Source: DASRIA01 sp963768885 (GTDB taxonomy: Bacteria; Actinomycetota; Thermoleophilia; Solirubrobacterales; JBBDJG01). Taken from it: a DNA stretch of 64,000 nucleotides. Location of the stretch: NCBI GenBank assembly GCA_963768885.1, contig CAVYJN010000006.1:806001-870000 (forward strand). The letters run 5' to 3'. Both the position numbers and the translations under genes were made by a program. Below, in pieces: positions 51,743 to 60,321 of this stretch; positions within the stretch are counted from its first letter, which is position 1; each line of letters opens with the position of its first letter. The notes below the pieces were generated by a model, which worked only from the letters and a program-made list of their open reading frames with translations, searched no databases and was not told where the DNA came from.

Positions 51743-52509
51743 CGGGCTCGTACTCGATCGCCTCCTCCGCCTTGCCCGCCATCAGGAAGCCGATCGGCTG
51801 CCGGCGCTCCTCTGCGAGGTGGGCGAGCAGGCCGGCCGTGCGCGCGAGGATCGGCACGGACTTCACCGCGGCCGGTTCGAAGCCGAGGTCGAGCATCACC
51901 GCCGCGATCGGCATCGAGACGTTCATCGTGAGCGGCTTGCCCCAGGCCGCGGCCACGCCGTCGCGGAAGCTGCGCGCGAGCAGGACGTGGGGGCCGCTCA
52001 CGCCGCGTTCGTCCGCGAGTTCGAGGATCCGCTCGGCGCGCGGGTCGAGCGGGCGGTGGACCGGATGGCCGAAGCCGGGCATCCTGGCGCCGGAGGCGTG
52101 GATCGCATCCGCGATCTCCGCGGCGGCCACCTGTCGGCTCGCCGCCGGAGGCCACCTTTTCCTGGGCCTCCTCGAGCAGCCGCGCGCACGACTCGGCGGT
52201 GCCGAGGATCACCGGCCCGCAGCCGAGGATCCCCGCCGCGACGGCGCCCTGCAGCGAACCGGGGTCGGCCGCCAGCGTCATGCGCGCGGCGACGTTGGTG
52301 GGCATCATCCCGTGCTCGGCGATTGCCACGAGCAGGGCGTCGAGGAAGAAGCGCTGATCCTCGGTCGGCTCGCGGCCGGTGAGCAGCAGGTGAAAGTACT
52401 CGGTGAAGCTCAGCCTGCCCATCAGGTCGCCGGTCAGGTCGCGCCCGCGCACCTCGACCCTGTCGGGAAAGGCCTGGCTGATGTGGCTGACGGCGTCTCG
52501 GGCGGGCAT
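51729..52509 (-). CDS. Citrate-synthase-like protein (citryl-CoA lyase type), one frameshift
   Basis: The joined protein is about 259 residues, shorter than citrate synthase and close to the stand-alone lyase type. It reads MPARDAVSHISQAFPDRVEVRGRDLTGDLMGRLSFTEYFHLLL, then MMPTNVAARMTLAADPGSLQGAVAAGILGCGPVI. After a frame change near 52135 it continues VAAAEIADAIHASGARMPGFGHPVHRPLDPRAERI and ARTAGLLAHLAEERRQPIGFLM. His in FGHPVH and Arg near the C-terminus correspond to the citrate-synthase active site. It may cleave or form a citryl-type CoA ester. One extra base in GGCGGCGAG explains the shift. First gene of the operon. Confidence 0.78.
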
Positions 52510-52556
52510 TGCGGCGACGCTACGTATTGAGCGCCTGACCGTCAAGGGCGATTCCG

Positions 52557-52964
52557 TCAAACGGCGCCCAGCTGCCGCAGCAGCGCCGCGACGTCGGGCA
52601 GCCACCAGTGCTCGACGATCCTGCCGCCCGCGACCCGCACGATCCGCACCTCCGTCGCCGCGAACTCCCTGCCGGTCGGCTCGCGCTTCAGGAACTCGCC
52701 CTTGTGCGCGCCGCGCAGCGTGCCGCGGTAGACGACGAGGTCGCCCTCGGCGATCACCTCGTCCTCGGTCGACCACGCGTTCGGGGAGGCGACGCGCAGC
52801 GCCGCCAGCGACTGCTTGAGTCCCGCGAGCCCGGGCGCCTGAGCCGGGATGGGCGTGTGGTCCACGACGTCCTCGGCGACGAGCTCGCGCGCCGCGGCAA
52901 GGTTCCGCCGGTTCACGACCTGGTCCACGAACCGGCGCAGGACGGCCTTGTTGTCGTCGGGCAT
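52557..52964 (-). CDS. SnoaL-like ester cyclase family protein
   Basis: The 135-residue protein shows NKAVLRRFVDQVVNRRNLAAARELVAEDVVDHTPI, PGLAGLKQSLAALRVASPNAWSTEDEVIAEGDLVVYRGTL and VAGGRIVEHWWLPD. This is the ester-cyclase SnoaL pattern, with the DH near residue 35 and W near the end. It is upstream of the lyase operon on the same strand, with 47 bases between them, so it may be co-transcribed. Role unknown. Confidence 0.82.
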   Translation of the reverse strand: MPDDNKAVLRRFVDQVVNRRNLAAARELVAEDVVDHTPIPAQAPGLAGLKQSLAALRVASPNAWSTEDEVIAEGDLVVYRGTLRGAHKGEFLKREPTGREFAATEVRIVRVAGGRIVEHWWLPDVAALLRQLGAV

Positions 52965-52995
52965 GGCGTGCGGATCCTAGGCGCGTGCTGTGTCC

Positions 52996-53460
52996 CTATG
53001 CGGACAATGCAACGAACCCGCCCACGATCGTCCCGTAGGCAGCGTGGGCCAACAGTGTCAAGAGCAGCGTCGAAGGTCCGTAGTTCCGTAGGAGGAAGCC
53101 GGGGGGCTCGAGCAGTGGGCTCGAGTCGGCGCCGGTGTCGGGCGTGCCCATGCGTGGATGAACCAGGGGTAGGAGGGTGTTCACCAGCGCGGTGCCGGCG
53201 AACAGCCCGTGAACCAAGCCAAACGCTCCACCGAGCCACCAACTGCTTTCGTCGATCGCGACGAAGACCGCGTAGTACATCGCCGCGAACGCCTGTCCCG
53301 CGACGAAGTGGAGCCCGTATCCGATCGCTTTTGCATGGGTGCGGTCTGCGGAGAACACGGTGCCCAGCAGGAATGGAAGATCCATGCGCGTCATGCCGAG
53401 CTCGCTGCCGGCGCGCAGGCAGGTCGTGAGCACCAGGGTCCCGACGAAGCCACCCGCCAT
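52996..53460 (-). CDS. Membrane protein with four helices, unknown
   Basis: The 154-residue protein from ATG 53460 has hydrophobic segments near 1-18, 45-70, 75-100 and 128-152. Histidines sit near the membrane (GYGLHFVAGQAF, GLVHGLFAG, LVHPRMG). A TTG at 53478 overlapping the glucoamylase stop would add six residues (MSFWGS) and would make translational coupling possible. No family name is certain; similar to YqhR-like or DUF proteins of actinobacteria. It is the last gene of the sigma/anti-sigma/GH15 operon. Confidence 0.65.
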   Translation of the reverse strand: MAGGFVGTLVLTTCLRAGSELGMTRMDLPFLLGTVFSADRTHAKAIGYGLHFVAGQAFAAMYYAVFVAIDESSWWLGGAFGLVHGLFAGTALVNTLLPLVHPRMGTPDTGADSSPLLEPPGFLLRNYGPSTLLLTLLAHAAYGTIVGGFVALSA

Positions 53461-53474
53461 CGACCCCCAGAAGC

Positions 53475-55280
53475 TCAACGTCGCTGTTGCTCGGAGATGG
53501 ATGCAGCGGCATTGATCAGGGCGAGGTGGACGAGCGCCTGCGGAAAGTTGCCGAGAAACGCTCCCGTCTCCGGCTCCACCTCCTCGGCATAGAGGCCGAC
53601 GTCGTTGGCCAGGCCCAGCAGCGCCTCCATGGTCTCGACAGCCTCTTCGATCCGGCCAAGGCGTGCGAGCGCATCCACGAGCCAGAACGAACACGCAAGG
53701 AAGAAGCCCTCCGAGCCGCTCAGGCCATCTTCACCCGAGTATCGGTAGAGCAGCGGGCCGTTACCGAGCTCTGTGCGAATTGCGCGGACCGTCGCCCGCA
53801 GTCGCTCACTGCTCGGATCGTCGTAGCCGAGGAGAACCGCCATCAGCAGGCTCGCGTCCAGTTCGGTGCTTCCCGCGGATCTCACGTAGCTCTGCTTGGC
53901 CTCGGACCAGCCATGTGCCTCGATGAACGTCCGGATCGCTCCCGCCTCGTGCTCCCAGAGCTTCAGATGGTCGTCGGGGATCTGTCCGGCCCGGGCAAGC
54001 CGCGACGCCCGATCGAGCGCCACCCAGCACATCATCTTCGAATGGATGAAGTGGACGGGCTCGCTCCTGACTTCCCATATCCCGGAGTCGGGCTCCCGCC
54101 AGAGCGTGCATACGAGGTCGGCGATGTCGGCAAGCCTGCCGCCGATGTCCCGGTCGAGCTCCTGTCGCGCACACGCGTAGAGCCAAGCGGTCTGAAGGAC
54201 GTCACCGTAGACGTCCAGCTGCGTCTGTCCGGCGGCTCCGTTGCCCACCCGGACCGGCTTCGACCCCTGGTATCCGTCGAGCTCCAACGTTCTCTCCGGA
54301 GCCGAAGCGCCGCCTCCCAACCGGTAGAGCACCTGAAGTCTCGGATGCGTGAGCTGGGAGGCGTGCATCAGCCACCAGAAGAACGCCTCCCCCTCGGGGG
54401 AGCAACCGAGGCGAAGGAAGGCGTCGAGCGTGAACGCCGAGTCGCGAACCCACGAGTAGCGGTAGTCCCAGTTGCGCTCGCCGCCCAGCGTCTCCGGGAG
54501 AGAGGTCGTCGCAGCAGCCGCGATCGCTCCCGAGGGGGCGAAGACGAGCAGCTTCAGCGCCAGGGCACTGCGAGTCACGGCTTCTCGCCAGGGTCCGTCG
54601 TAGGCGCGAGAGCCGGTCCAATCCCTCCAGTAGGCGATCGTGTGCTCGAGGCGCTGGTCGACCTCGCGCTGCGGCGGGAAGACGAGCGGTTCCTGATGCG
54701 AGATGCTCAACACGATCTGGGCTCGCGCTCCCTCGGCGGACTCGAAGCGCGCGCCGACCTGGCCGTGCCGGCACTCCCACTCACCCGCGGACGAGGGGCA
54801 GATCGCGATTGCGTCACGCCCGGCGATCGCGACCGGGAACCCGAGGCGTCGCTCCAGGCGCGCCGGCCGCGAGCCGTAGTCGAAACGCGGTTCGACGCTC
54901 CATCGAAGCGGCACTTGCCCCGAGAGACCCTCGATCCGGCGGACCAGCTCCCGTCCCGGCGCGAGCCCCGCGGGCAGGGTCATCGCGTCCGTTACCCGTA
55001 CGCGACCGCGATCGGTGATGAACGTCGTCTGCAGCACGTTCGTATCGGACACGTAGCTCCGCTCGACGTCGAAGGGGATCTCGGGCCGTAGTTCGAACCG
55101 GCCTCCGCGAGTCCCGTCGAGCACTGCCCCGAAGGCGCTTGGAGAGTCGAGGTCCGGGATGCAGAGCCAGTCGATCGAACCGTCGTCGGCGACCAGCGCA
55201 ACCGTGCGCCCGTCCCCGACGGCCGCATACGAGCGCAGTGGCCGGTACCTGCGCGCGACCAGGCTCGGTGCTCGGTGCAT
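53475..55280 (-). CDS. GH15 glucoamylase/trehalase-like glycoside hydrolase
   Basis: The 601-residue protein is a bacterial GH15 enzyme. The N-terminal beta-domain begins YRPLRSYAAVGDGRTVALVADDGSIDWLCIPDLDSP, the canonical opening. The (alpha/alpha)6 barrel has LPETLGGERNWDYRYSWVRDSAFTLDAFLRLG, HASQLTHPRLQVLYRLGG and GIWEVRSEPVHFIHSKMMCWVALDRA. The Glu in WEVRSEP is the likely general acid, and a second Glu lies in the C-terminal region (EVEPETGAFLGNFPQALVH). No signal peptide, so cytoplasmic. It hydrolyses alpha-glucosides or trehalose-type sugars. It follows the sigma and anti-sigma genes with 8 bases between. Confidence 0.92.
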   Translation of the reverse strand: MHRAPSLVARRYRPLRSYAAVGDGRTVALVADDGSIDWLCIPDLDSPSAFGAVLDGTRGGRFELRPEIPFDVERSYVSDTNVLQTTFITDRGRVRVTDAMTLPAGLAPGRELVRRIEGLSGQVPLRWSVEPRFDYGSRPARLERRLGFPVAIAGRDAIAICPSSAGEWECRHGQVGARFESAEGARAQIVLSISHQEPLVFPPQREVDQRLEHTIAYWRDWTGSRAYDGPWREAVTRSALALKLLVFAPSGAIAAAATTSLPETLGGERNWDYRYSWVRDSAFTLDAFLRLGCSPEGEAFFWWLMHASQLTHPRLQVLYRLGGGASAPERTLELDGYQGSKPVRVGNGAAGQTQLDVYGDVLQTAWLYACARQELDRDIGGRLADIADLVCTLWREPDSGIWEVRSEPVHFIHSKMMCWVALDRASRLARAGQIPDDHLKLWEHEAGAIRTFIEAHGWSEAKQSYVRSAGSTELDASLLMAVLLGYDDPSSERLRATVRAIRTELGNGPLLYRYSGEDGLSGSEGFFLACSFWLVDALARLGRIEEAVETMEALLGLANDVGLYAEEVEPETGAFLGNFPQALVHLALINAAASISEQQRR

Positions 55281-55288
55281 GGCTCGCG

Positions 55289-55516
55289 CTAACGCCTGCT
55301 GGTCAGGAAGGTCCGGAGACTTGCGTGGTCCTCGTGACAGGCCGGGCATCCCTCGAGGTGCGCTCGCATCCCCGGAATCGCCTCGTCGGCATTCGAGCCC
55401 GCCAGCTCGAGCTCGACATAGCGGTCCAGCTGCTCGAAGCACTCCTCGCAGCTGAGCTCGGGCCCCTCCGGGCCAAGCAGCGCGCGCAGCACCTTGTCGC
55501 TCTCGTTCCGGGTCAT
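55289..55516 (-). CDS. Small zf-HC2 anti-sigma factor
   Basis: The 75-residue protein has the zinc-binding pattern ELSCEECFEQLDRYVEL ... MRAHLEGCPACHEDH, that is CxxC...HxxxCxxC, the anti-sigma zinc finger. There is no membrane helix, so it is a soluble ZAS-type anti-sigma factor. The ATG overlaps the sigma gene stop (ATGA), the usual arrangement for a sigma/anti-sigma pair. Confidence 0.88.
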   Translation of the reverse strand: MTRNESDKVLRALLGPEGPELSCEECFEQLDRYVELELAGSNADEAIPGMRAHLEGCPACHEDHASLRTFLTSRR

Positions 55517-56217
55517 GTGTCCTCCTCTCCTTCCTCGCCGATGCCCAGTCCCCGAGCGGCGAGGTACGCGCGCAGTTTGTGCCGCGCATCGTGAAGTGTC
55601 TTGTAGAGCGCTCCCCTCGTGGTGTTGAGGCGCTCGGCGAGCACGTCGATCGGCACGCCGTTCAGGGTGGTGGCAACGAGCACTTCGCGCTGGTGCGGCG
55701 TCAGCTCGTTCGAGATCGCCTTGTGGATCTCGTCGAACAGCTCGCTCCGCTCTGCGCTGAGCTGCGGGGACGGGCGATCGGCCGGAAAGCGTGGCCACGC
55801 CTCCGGCCGCAGCGGCAGCTCGCGCCCCTGCCACGCCCGCCGGCGTACCTTGACCGCCGCTTCGAGCAGGGCGAACTTGTAGGCCCAGGTCGTGAACTTG
55901 CTTTCGCCCCGATAGCCGTCGAGCTTCGCGAGCACCGCGACCAGAGCGTCGTCGGCGCTTTGGATCGCGAGGTCGTCGAAGTCGTCTCCCCGTAGGTGCG
56001 GCAGCGTGGCGCGGCGACGTTCGACTTCGAAGCGCGCCGCCCGGAGCAGCAGCTCGTGCAGGCGGGCGACCGCCCGGTCGCGCTCCCGGCCCGGGGCCTG
56101 GAGGAGGGCCGTGACCCAGGCGCGTGATGCGGCGTCCGGGGCCCGATCGAGAGGGACCTCAGGGCGGGGCGCTGACGCTTTCACCGCCGCAACGCTAACA
56201 GTGGTCGCAAGCGTCAA
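55513..56217 (-). CDS. Sigma-70 family RNA polymerase factor
   Basis: The protein is about 223-234 residues. Region 2 shows FDDLAIQSADDALVAVLAKLDGYRGESKFTTWAYKFALLEAAVKVRRR, and region 4 shows ISNELTPHQREVLVATTLNGVPIDVLAERLNTTRGALYKTLHDARHKL. It resembles actinobacterial sigma factors of a short group. The start is uncertain: TTG 56217 overlaps the upstream stop (TTGA), and GTG 56184 is an alternative; neither has a ribosome site. It is followed by its anti-sigma factor and the GH15 gene. Confidence 0.85.
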   Translation of the reverse strand: MTLATTVSVAAVKASAPRPEVPLDRAPDAASRAWVTALLQAPGRERDRAVARLHELLLRAARFEVERRRATLPHLRGDDFDDLAIQSADDALVAVLAKLDGYRGESKFTTWAYKFALLEAAVKVRRRAWQGRELPLRPEAWPRFPADRPSPQLSAERSELFDEIHKAISNELTPHQREVLVATTLNGVPIDVLAERLNTTRGALYKTLHDARHKLRAYLAARGLGIGEEGEEDT

Positions 56218-56429
56218 AGGGAGCTTCTCTCGATCTCCAGCGGAGCAAGGATGCGCGCCGCAAGATGCGGTGGACAGCCGCGGTCCAGAAGCCCCAGGAG
56301 CTCGTGGAGATCGACCCCGCCGTCGCGAGCCAGCCGCGAGGCGGTCTCGCGCTCGAACCCCGCGGCCCGAAGCCTGGCCTCACGCCAGGCCACGTCGGAG
56401 CCCTGCTCGCGCAACGTGTGGTCGTTCAT
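56214..56429 (-). CDS. Small helical protein at the head of the sigma operon, unknown
   Basis: The 71-residue protein from ATG 56429 reads DVAWREARLRAAGFERETASRLARDGGVDLHELLGLLDRGCPPHLAARILAPLE. This looks like a short helical domain with ERETASRLA and DLHELLGLLDRGC motifs. It lies directly before the sigma factor, with overlapping TTGA. No family recognised. Confidence 0.6.
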   Translation of the reverse strand: MNDHTLREQGSDVAWREARLRAAGFERETASRLARDGGVDLHELLGLLDRGCPPHLAARILAPLEIERSSL

Positions 56430-56526
56430 GCCCTGTAAGCGCCGCGCCGGGGCGATTTCTTACCCCTGCTGGGCTAATCTCGGCCCGATTCGTAAGAGAT
56501 CGGGGGTCGGCGACGCCAAGCCTCAC

Positions 56527-57621
56527 ATGAACCGCCTGGAGCAGTTGCACGACGCCGGCGTCTCGATCTGGCTCGACACGCTCTCTCGCGAGCTGGTGGA
56601 CGGCGGTGCCTTCGCGGCGCTGATCGCCGACTTCGCGGTGAGCGGCGCGACCTCGAACCCCACGATCTTCGCCAAGGCGATCACGGGCTCCGATTGCTAC
56701 GACGAGCAGCTGCGCGCCGCCGTTGCCGCGGGGATCCGCGCTCCGCAGGAGCTGTTCTTCGAGCTCGCGCTGGACGACGTCCGCCGGGCTGCCGACCTGT
56801 TGCGCCCCACATACGAGGCAAGCGACGGACGCGACGGCTTCGTCTCCTTCGAGTGCACGCCCGACCTCGCCGACGACACCGCGGCCACGATCGACCAGGC
56901 GGCCCTGCTGTGGGAACGGCTCGCACGGCCCAACGTGATGATCAAGGTGCCCGCCACCGAGGCCGGGATCCCCGCGATCGAGGAGCTCACCGCCCGCGGC
57001 CTGAACGTAAACGTCACGCTGCTCTTCTCCATCGCGCGCTACGAGCAGGTGATCGACGCGTATGTCGCGGGCCTCGAGCGACGCGTGACGGCCGGACAGC
57101 CCGTCGACGCGATTGCCTCGGTCGCCTCGTTCTTCGTCTCGCGCGTGGACGCGAAGGTCGATGCCCTGCTGCCGGCTGACTCCGGCCTGCGCGGTCAGGT
57201 GGCGATCGCCAACGCCCACCGCGCCTACGCGCGCTACCGCGACCGCTTCGCCGACGCGCGTTGGCTGGTGCTGCGCGACGCCGGCGCTCGTCCCCAGCGA
57301 CCGCTGTGGGCCAGCACGGGCACCAAGGACCCCACCTACTCCGACGTGCTCTACGTCGAGGAGCTGATCGCCCCGGACGTCGTCAACACCATGCCCGAGG
57401 CCACGCTGCGCGCGTTCGCCGACCATGGCGACGTGAGCGGCACGGAAGGCATCGACGGGGGAGAGGCGGACGCAGTCCTCCGCCGCGCCGAGCAAGCCGG
57501 CATCGACCTCGCCGCGATCACCGCCCAGCTCGAGCGCGAGGGCGTGCGCTCCTTCTGCGACTCCTACCACGACCTGCTCGGCTGCATCGAGACCAAGGTC
57601 GAGCGGATCGTCCCGGCGTAA
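56527..57621 (+). CDS. tal: Transaldolase
   Basis: The 364-residue protein is a long-type transaldolase of the pentose phosphate pathway. It opens LEQLHDAGVSIWLDTLSRELVDGG and continues SGATSNPTIFAKAIT, LARPNVMIKVPATEAGIPAIEEL with the Schiff-base Lys in MIKVPAT, and NVNVTLLFSIARYEQVIDAYVAGLE. The C-terminal part includes PLWASTGTKDPTYSDVLYVEELI. It exchanges a dihydroxyacetone unit between sugar phosphates. The ATG follows a stretch without a strong ribosome site. Monocistronic. Confidence 0.94.
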   Translation: MNRLEQLHDAGVSIWLDTLSRELVDGGAFAALIADFAVSGATSNPTIFAKAITGSDCYDEQLRAAVAAGIRAPQELFFELALDDVRRAADLLRPTYEASDGRDGFVSFECTPDLADDTAATIDQAALLWERLARPNVMIKVPATEAGIPAIEELTARGLNVNVTLLFSIARYEQVIDAYVAGLERRVTAGQPVDAIASVASFFVSRVDAKVDALLPADSGLRGQVAIANAHRAYARYRDRFADARWLVLRDAGARPQRPLWASTGTKDPTYSDVLYVEELIAPDVVNTMPEATLRAFADHGDVSGTEGIDGGEADAVLRRAEQAGIDLAAITAQLEREGVRSFCDSYHDLLGCIETKVERIVPA

Positions 57622-57701
57622 GAACCTCCGCCGCCCGGACGCAGAGTAGGAGAGGCCCCCGCCGCCCGCGGGTGGCGCGTAACGACAGACAAGGAGACCC
57701 G

Positions 57702-58187
57702 ATGCCCCCAGCCCACACACTCGAGAGACACGCACCGGCGCACGAGCACGTCGCATCCACGAACAACGGGAACGCAACGCTCGCGCGCGCCGACTGGCGC
57801 GACCCGCGCTACCAGGCGTTCGCCCTGATGCGACTGGCGTTCGTCGTCGCGCCGATCGCGTTCGGCCTCGACAAGTTCTTCAACGTGTTGGTCGACTGGC
57901 CCCAGTACCTGGCGCCGTGGATCAACGACATCGCGCCGGGGTCGGGGCAGGAGTTCATGTACTTCGTCGGCGCCACCGAGATCCTCGCCGGCATCGCCGT
58001 CGCGCTGAAGCCGCGCTACGGCGCGTACGTGGTCGCCGCCTGGCTCGGAGGCATCATCGTCAACCTGCTCACCTACTCCGGCTATTACGACATCGCCCTG
58101 CGCGACTTCGGGCTGATGCTCGCCGCCCTGACCCTGGGCCGCCTGGCGTCCGTATACGACCCTCCGCTGCGGCTTCGCCGGCGCTGA
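57702..58187 (+). CDS. DoxX-like membrane protein
   Basis: The 161-residue protein has a hydrophilic N-terminus (1-40), then four helices: ALMRLAFVVAPIAFGLDKFFNVLVDWPQYLAPW, FVGATEILAGIAVALKPRYGAYVVAAWLGGIIVNLLTYSGYYDIALRDFGLMLAALTL (spread over residues 85-150). The GLDKF and E-I-L-A-G positions match DoxX/SURF4-type proteins. ATG 57702 follows AAGGAG. Role unknown; the family links to thiosulfate- or redox-related membrane proteins. Confidence 0.8.
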   Translation: MPPAHTLERHAPAHEHVASTNNGNATLARADWRDPRYQAFALMRLAFVVAPIAFGLDKFFNVLVDWPQYLAPWINDIAPGSGQEFMYFVGATEILAGIAVALKPRYGAYVVAAWLGGIIVNLLTYSGYYDIALRDFGLMLAALTLGRLASVYDPPLRLRRR

Positions 58188-58246
58188 AGAAACCGGCACG
58201 TGCGGGCAGGCGCCGCTGGAGGGGCGGCGCCTGCTCCCTGTCCGGA

Positions 58247-58252
58247 TAGGCT
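58247..58252 (+). promoter_or_regulatory. Probable -10 box of a leaderless promoter for the methyltransferase
   Basis: TAGGCT is followed by 6 bases and the ATG at 58259, repeating the spacing seen at 8790, 26678 and 27682. Confidence 0.5.
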
Positions 58253-58258
58253 GCGCCG

Positions 58259-59278
<1,020 letters not shown>

Positions 59279-59419
59279 TCAGTTCCCGGGCTCCCGTCGG
59301 CGTCGCAGGTGCAGCATCAGCCAGGCCCGCGCCAGCAGCAGAAAGCCGGCGCCGGCGCCGGTGACCGACGGCAGGATCTCCTCCAGCGGCACGCCTCCCA
59401 CGTGAGCGATCACGATCAC
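59279..59419 (-). CDS. Small membrane protein, unknown
   Basis: A 46-residue frame from GTG 59419 reads VIVIAHVGGVPLEEILPSVTGAGAGFLLLARAWL and ends in a basic RRRREPGN. One or two short hydrophobic helices. The start codon overlaps the stop region of the DUF899 gene, suggesting coupling. Small proteins of this shape (HVGGxPLEE...GAGxxLLARAW) occur in related genomes, from memory. Confidence 0.45.
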   Translation of the reverse strand: MIVIAHVGGVPLEEILPSVTGAGAGFLLLARAWLMLHLRRRREPGN

Positions 59420-60174
59420 GTGCTTCTCGAGCCGCGCTGCGCCAAGTCGTAGCGCTCGATCTGCTCGGCCATGCCGCTCGCGGTGGCCGCCTCGGTTTCG
59501 GCCGGCACGTCGTACTCGTCGTGGCGCCTCCACCACCCGTAGGGCGGGGTCTGCGGGTAGCCCTCGGGCGAGTCCTCCCACTCCTCCTGGCGTCCGAGCG
59601 CGGTGATGTCGAGGTAGCTCCAGGTGCTGCCCATCGCCTCGTCGCCGCGGTTGTTGACGAGGTACGTGCGGAAGATCCGGTCACCGTCGTCGCGGAAGAA
59701 GGCGTTGGTGCCGTGCCACTCGTCGACGCCGAAGTCGGCGTCGAAGTCGTCGGTCAGCGTGTACCAAGGGATGATCTCCCAGCCCATCCGCGCCTTCCAG
59801 CGCTCGATGTCGGCCTGCGGGGCGCGCGACACGAACGCGAGCGTGGTGTCGCGGGCGTTCAGATGGGCGGGGTGGGCGACCTGATCGGCAACCAGGGAGC
59901 AGCCGGGGCAGCCACTCTCGGGCCAGCCGTTCACGCCGGGCTCGAAGAAGAAGCGGTAGACGATCAGCTGACGGCGCCCTTCGAAGAGGTCGAGCAGGCT
60001 CGCCGGCCCGTCCGGGCCCTCGAACCGGTACTCCTTCTCCACGGCCATCCTCGGCATCCGGCGGCGCTCGGCGGCCAGCGCATCGCGGGCGCGGGTCAGC
60101 TCCTTCTCCTTCACCAGCAGCTTCTCGCGCGCGGCCTCCCACTCCTGCGGTGACACGATCGGGGGCGTGTTCAT
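59416..60174 (-). CDS. DUF899 thioredoxin-fold protein
   Basis: The 252-residue protein matches DUF899. It has a helical N-terminus (VSPQEWEAAREKLLVKEKELTRARDALAAERRRMPRM), then KEYRFEGPDGPASLLDLFEGRRQLIVYRFFFEP, the redox-like GCPGCSLVADQVAHPAHLNARDTTLAFVSRAP with a CPGC pair, and NAFFRDDGDRIFRTYLVNNRGDEAMGSTWSYLDI. Peroxiredoxin/thioredoxin-like fold; exact activity unknown. It is divergent from an ECF sigma factor at 60322, which may control it. Confidence 0.85.
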   Translation of the reverse strand: MNTPPIVSPQEWEAAREKLLVKEKELTRARDALAAERRRMPRMAVEKEYRFEGPDGPASLLDLFEGRRQLIVYRFFFEPGVNGWPESGCPGCSLVADQVAHPAHLNARDTTLAFVSRAPQADIERWKARMGWEIIPWYTLTDDFDADFGVDEWHGTNAFFRDDGDRIFRTYLVNNRGDEAMGSTWSYLDITALGRQEEWEDSPEGYPQTPPYGWWRRHDEYDVPAETEAATASGMAEQIERYDLAQRGSRST

Positions 60175-60321
60175 CCCGGCTCCTCTCTTTCAAGTGCTCG
60201 TTTTGGGTCTTGCCGGTTGAGACACCGCCGGGGGCGAGAACGGAACGGACGATCCGTTCCGGGCTGAGATGGTGTCCTTATTGGTGATGACCGTGACGGG
60301 ACAAGGCGATGCGAGGGACTC

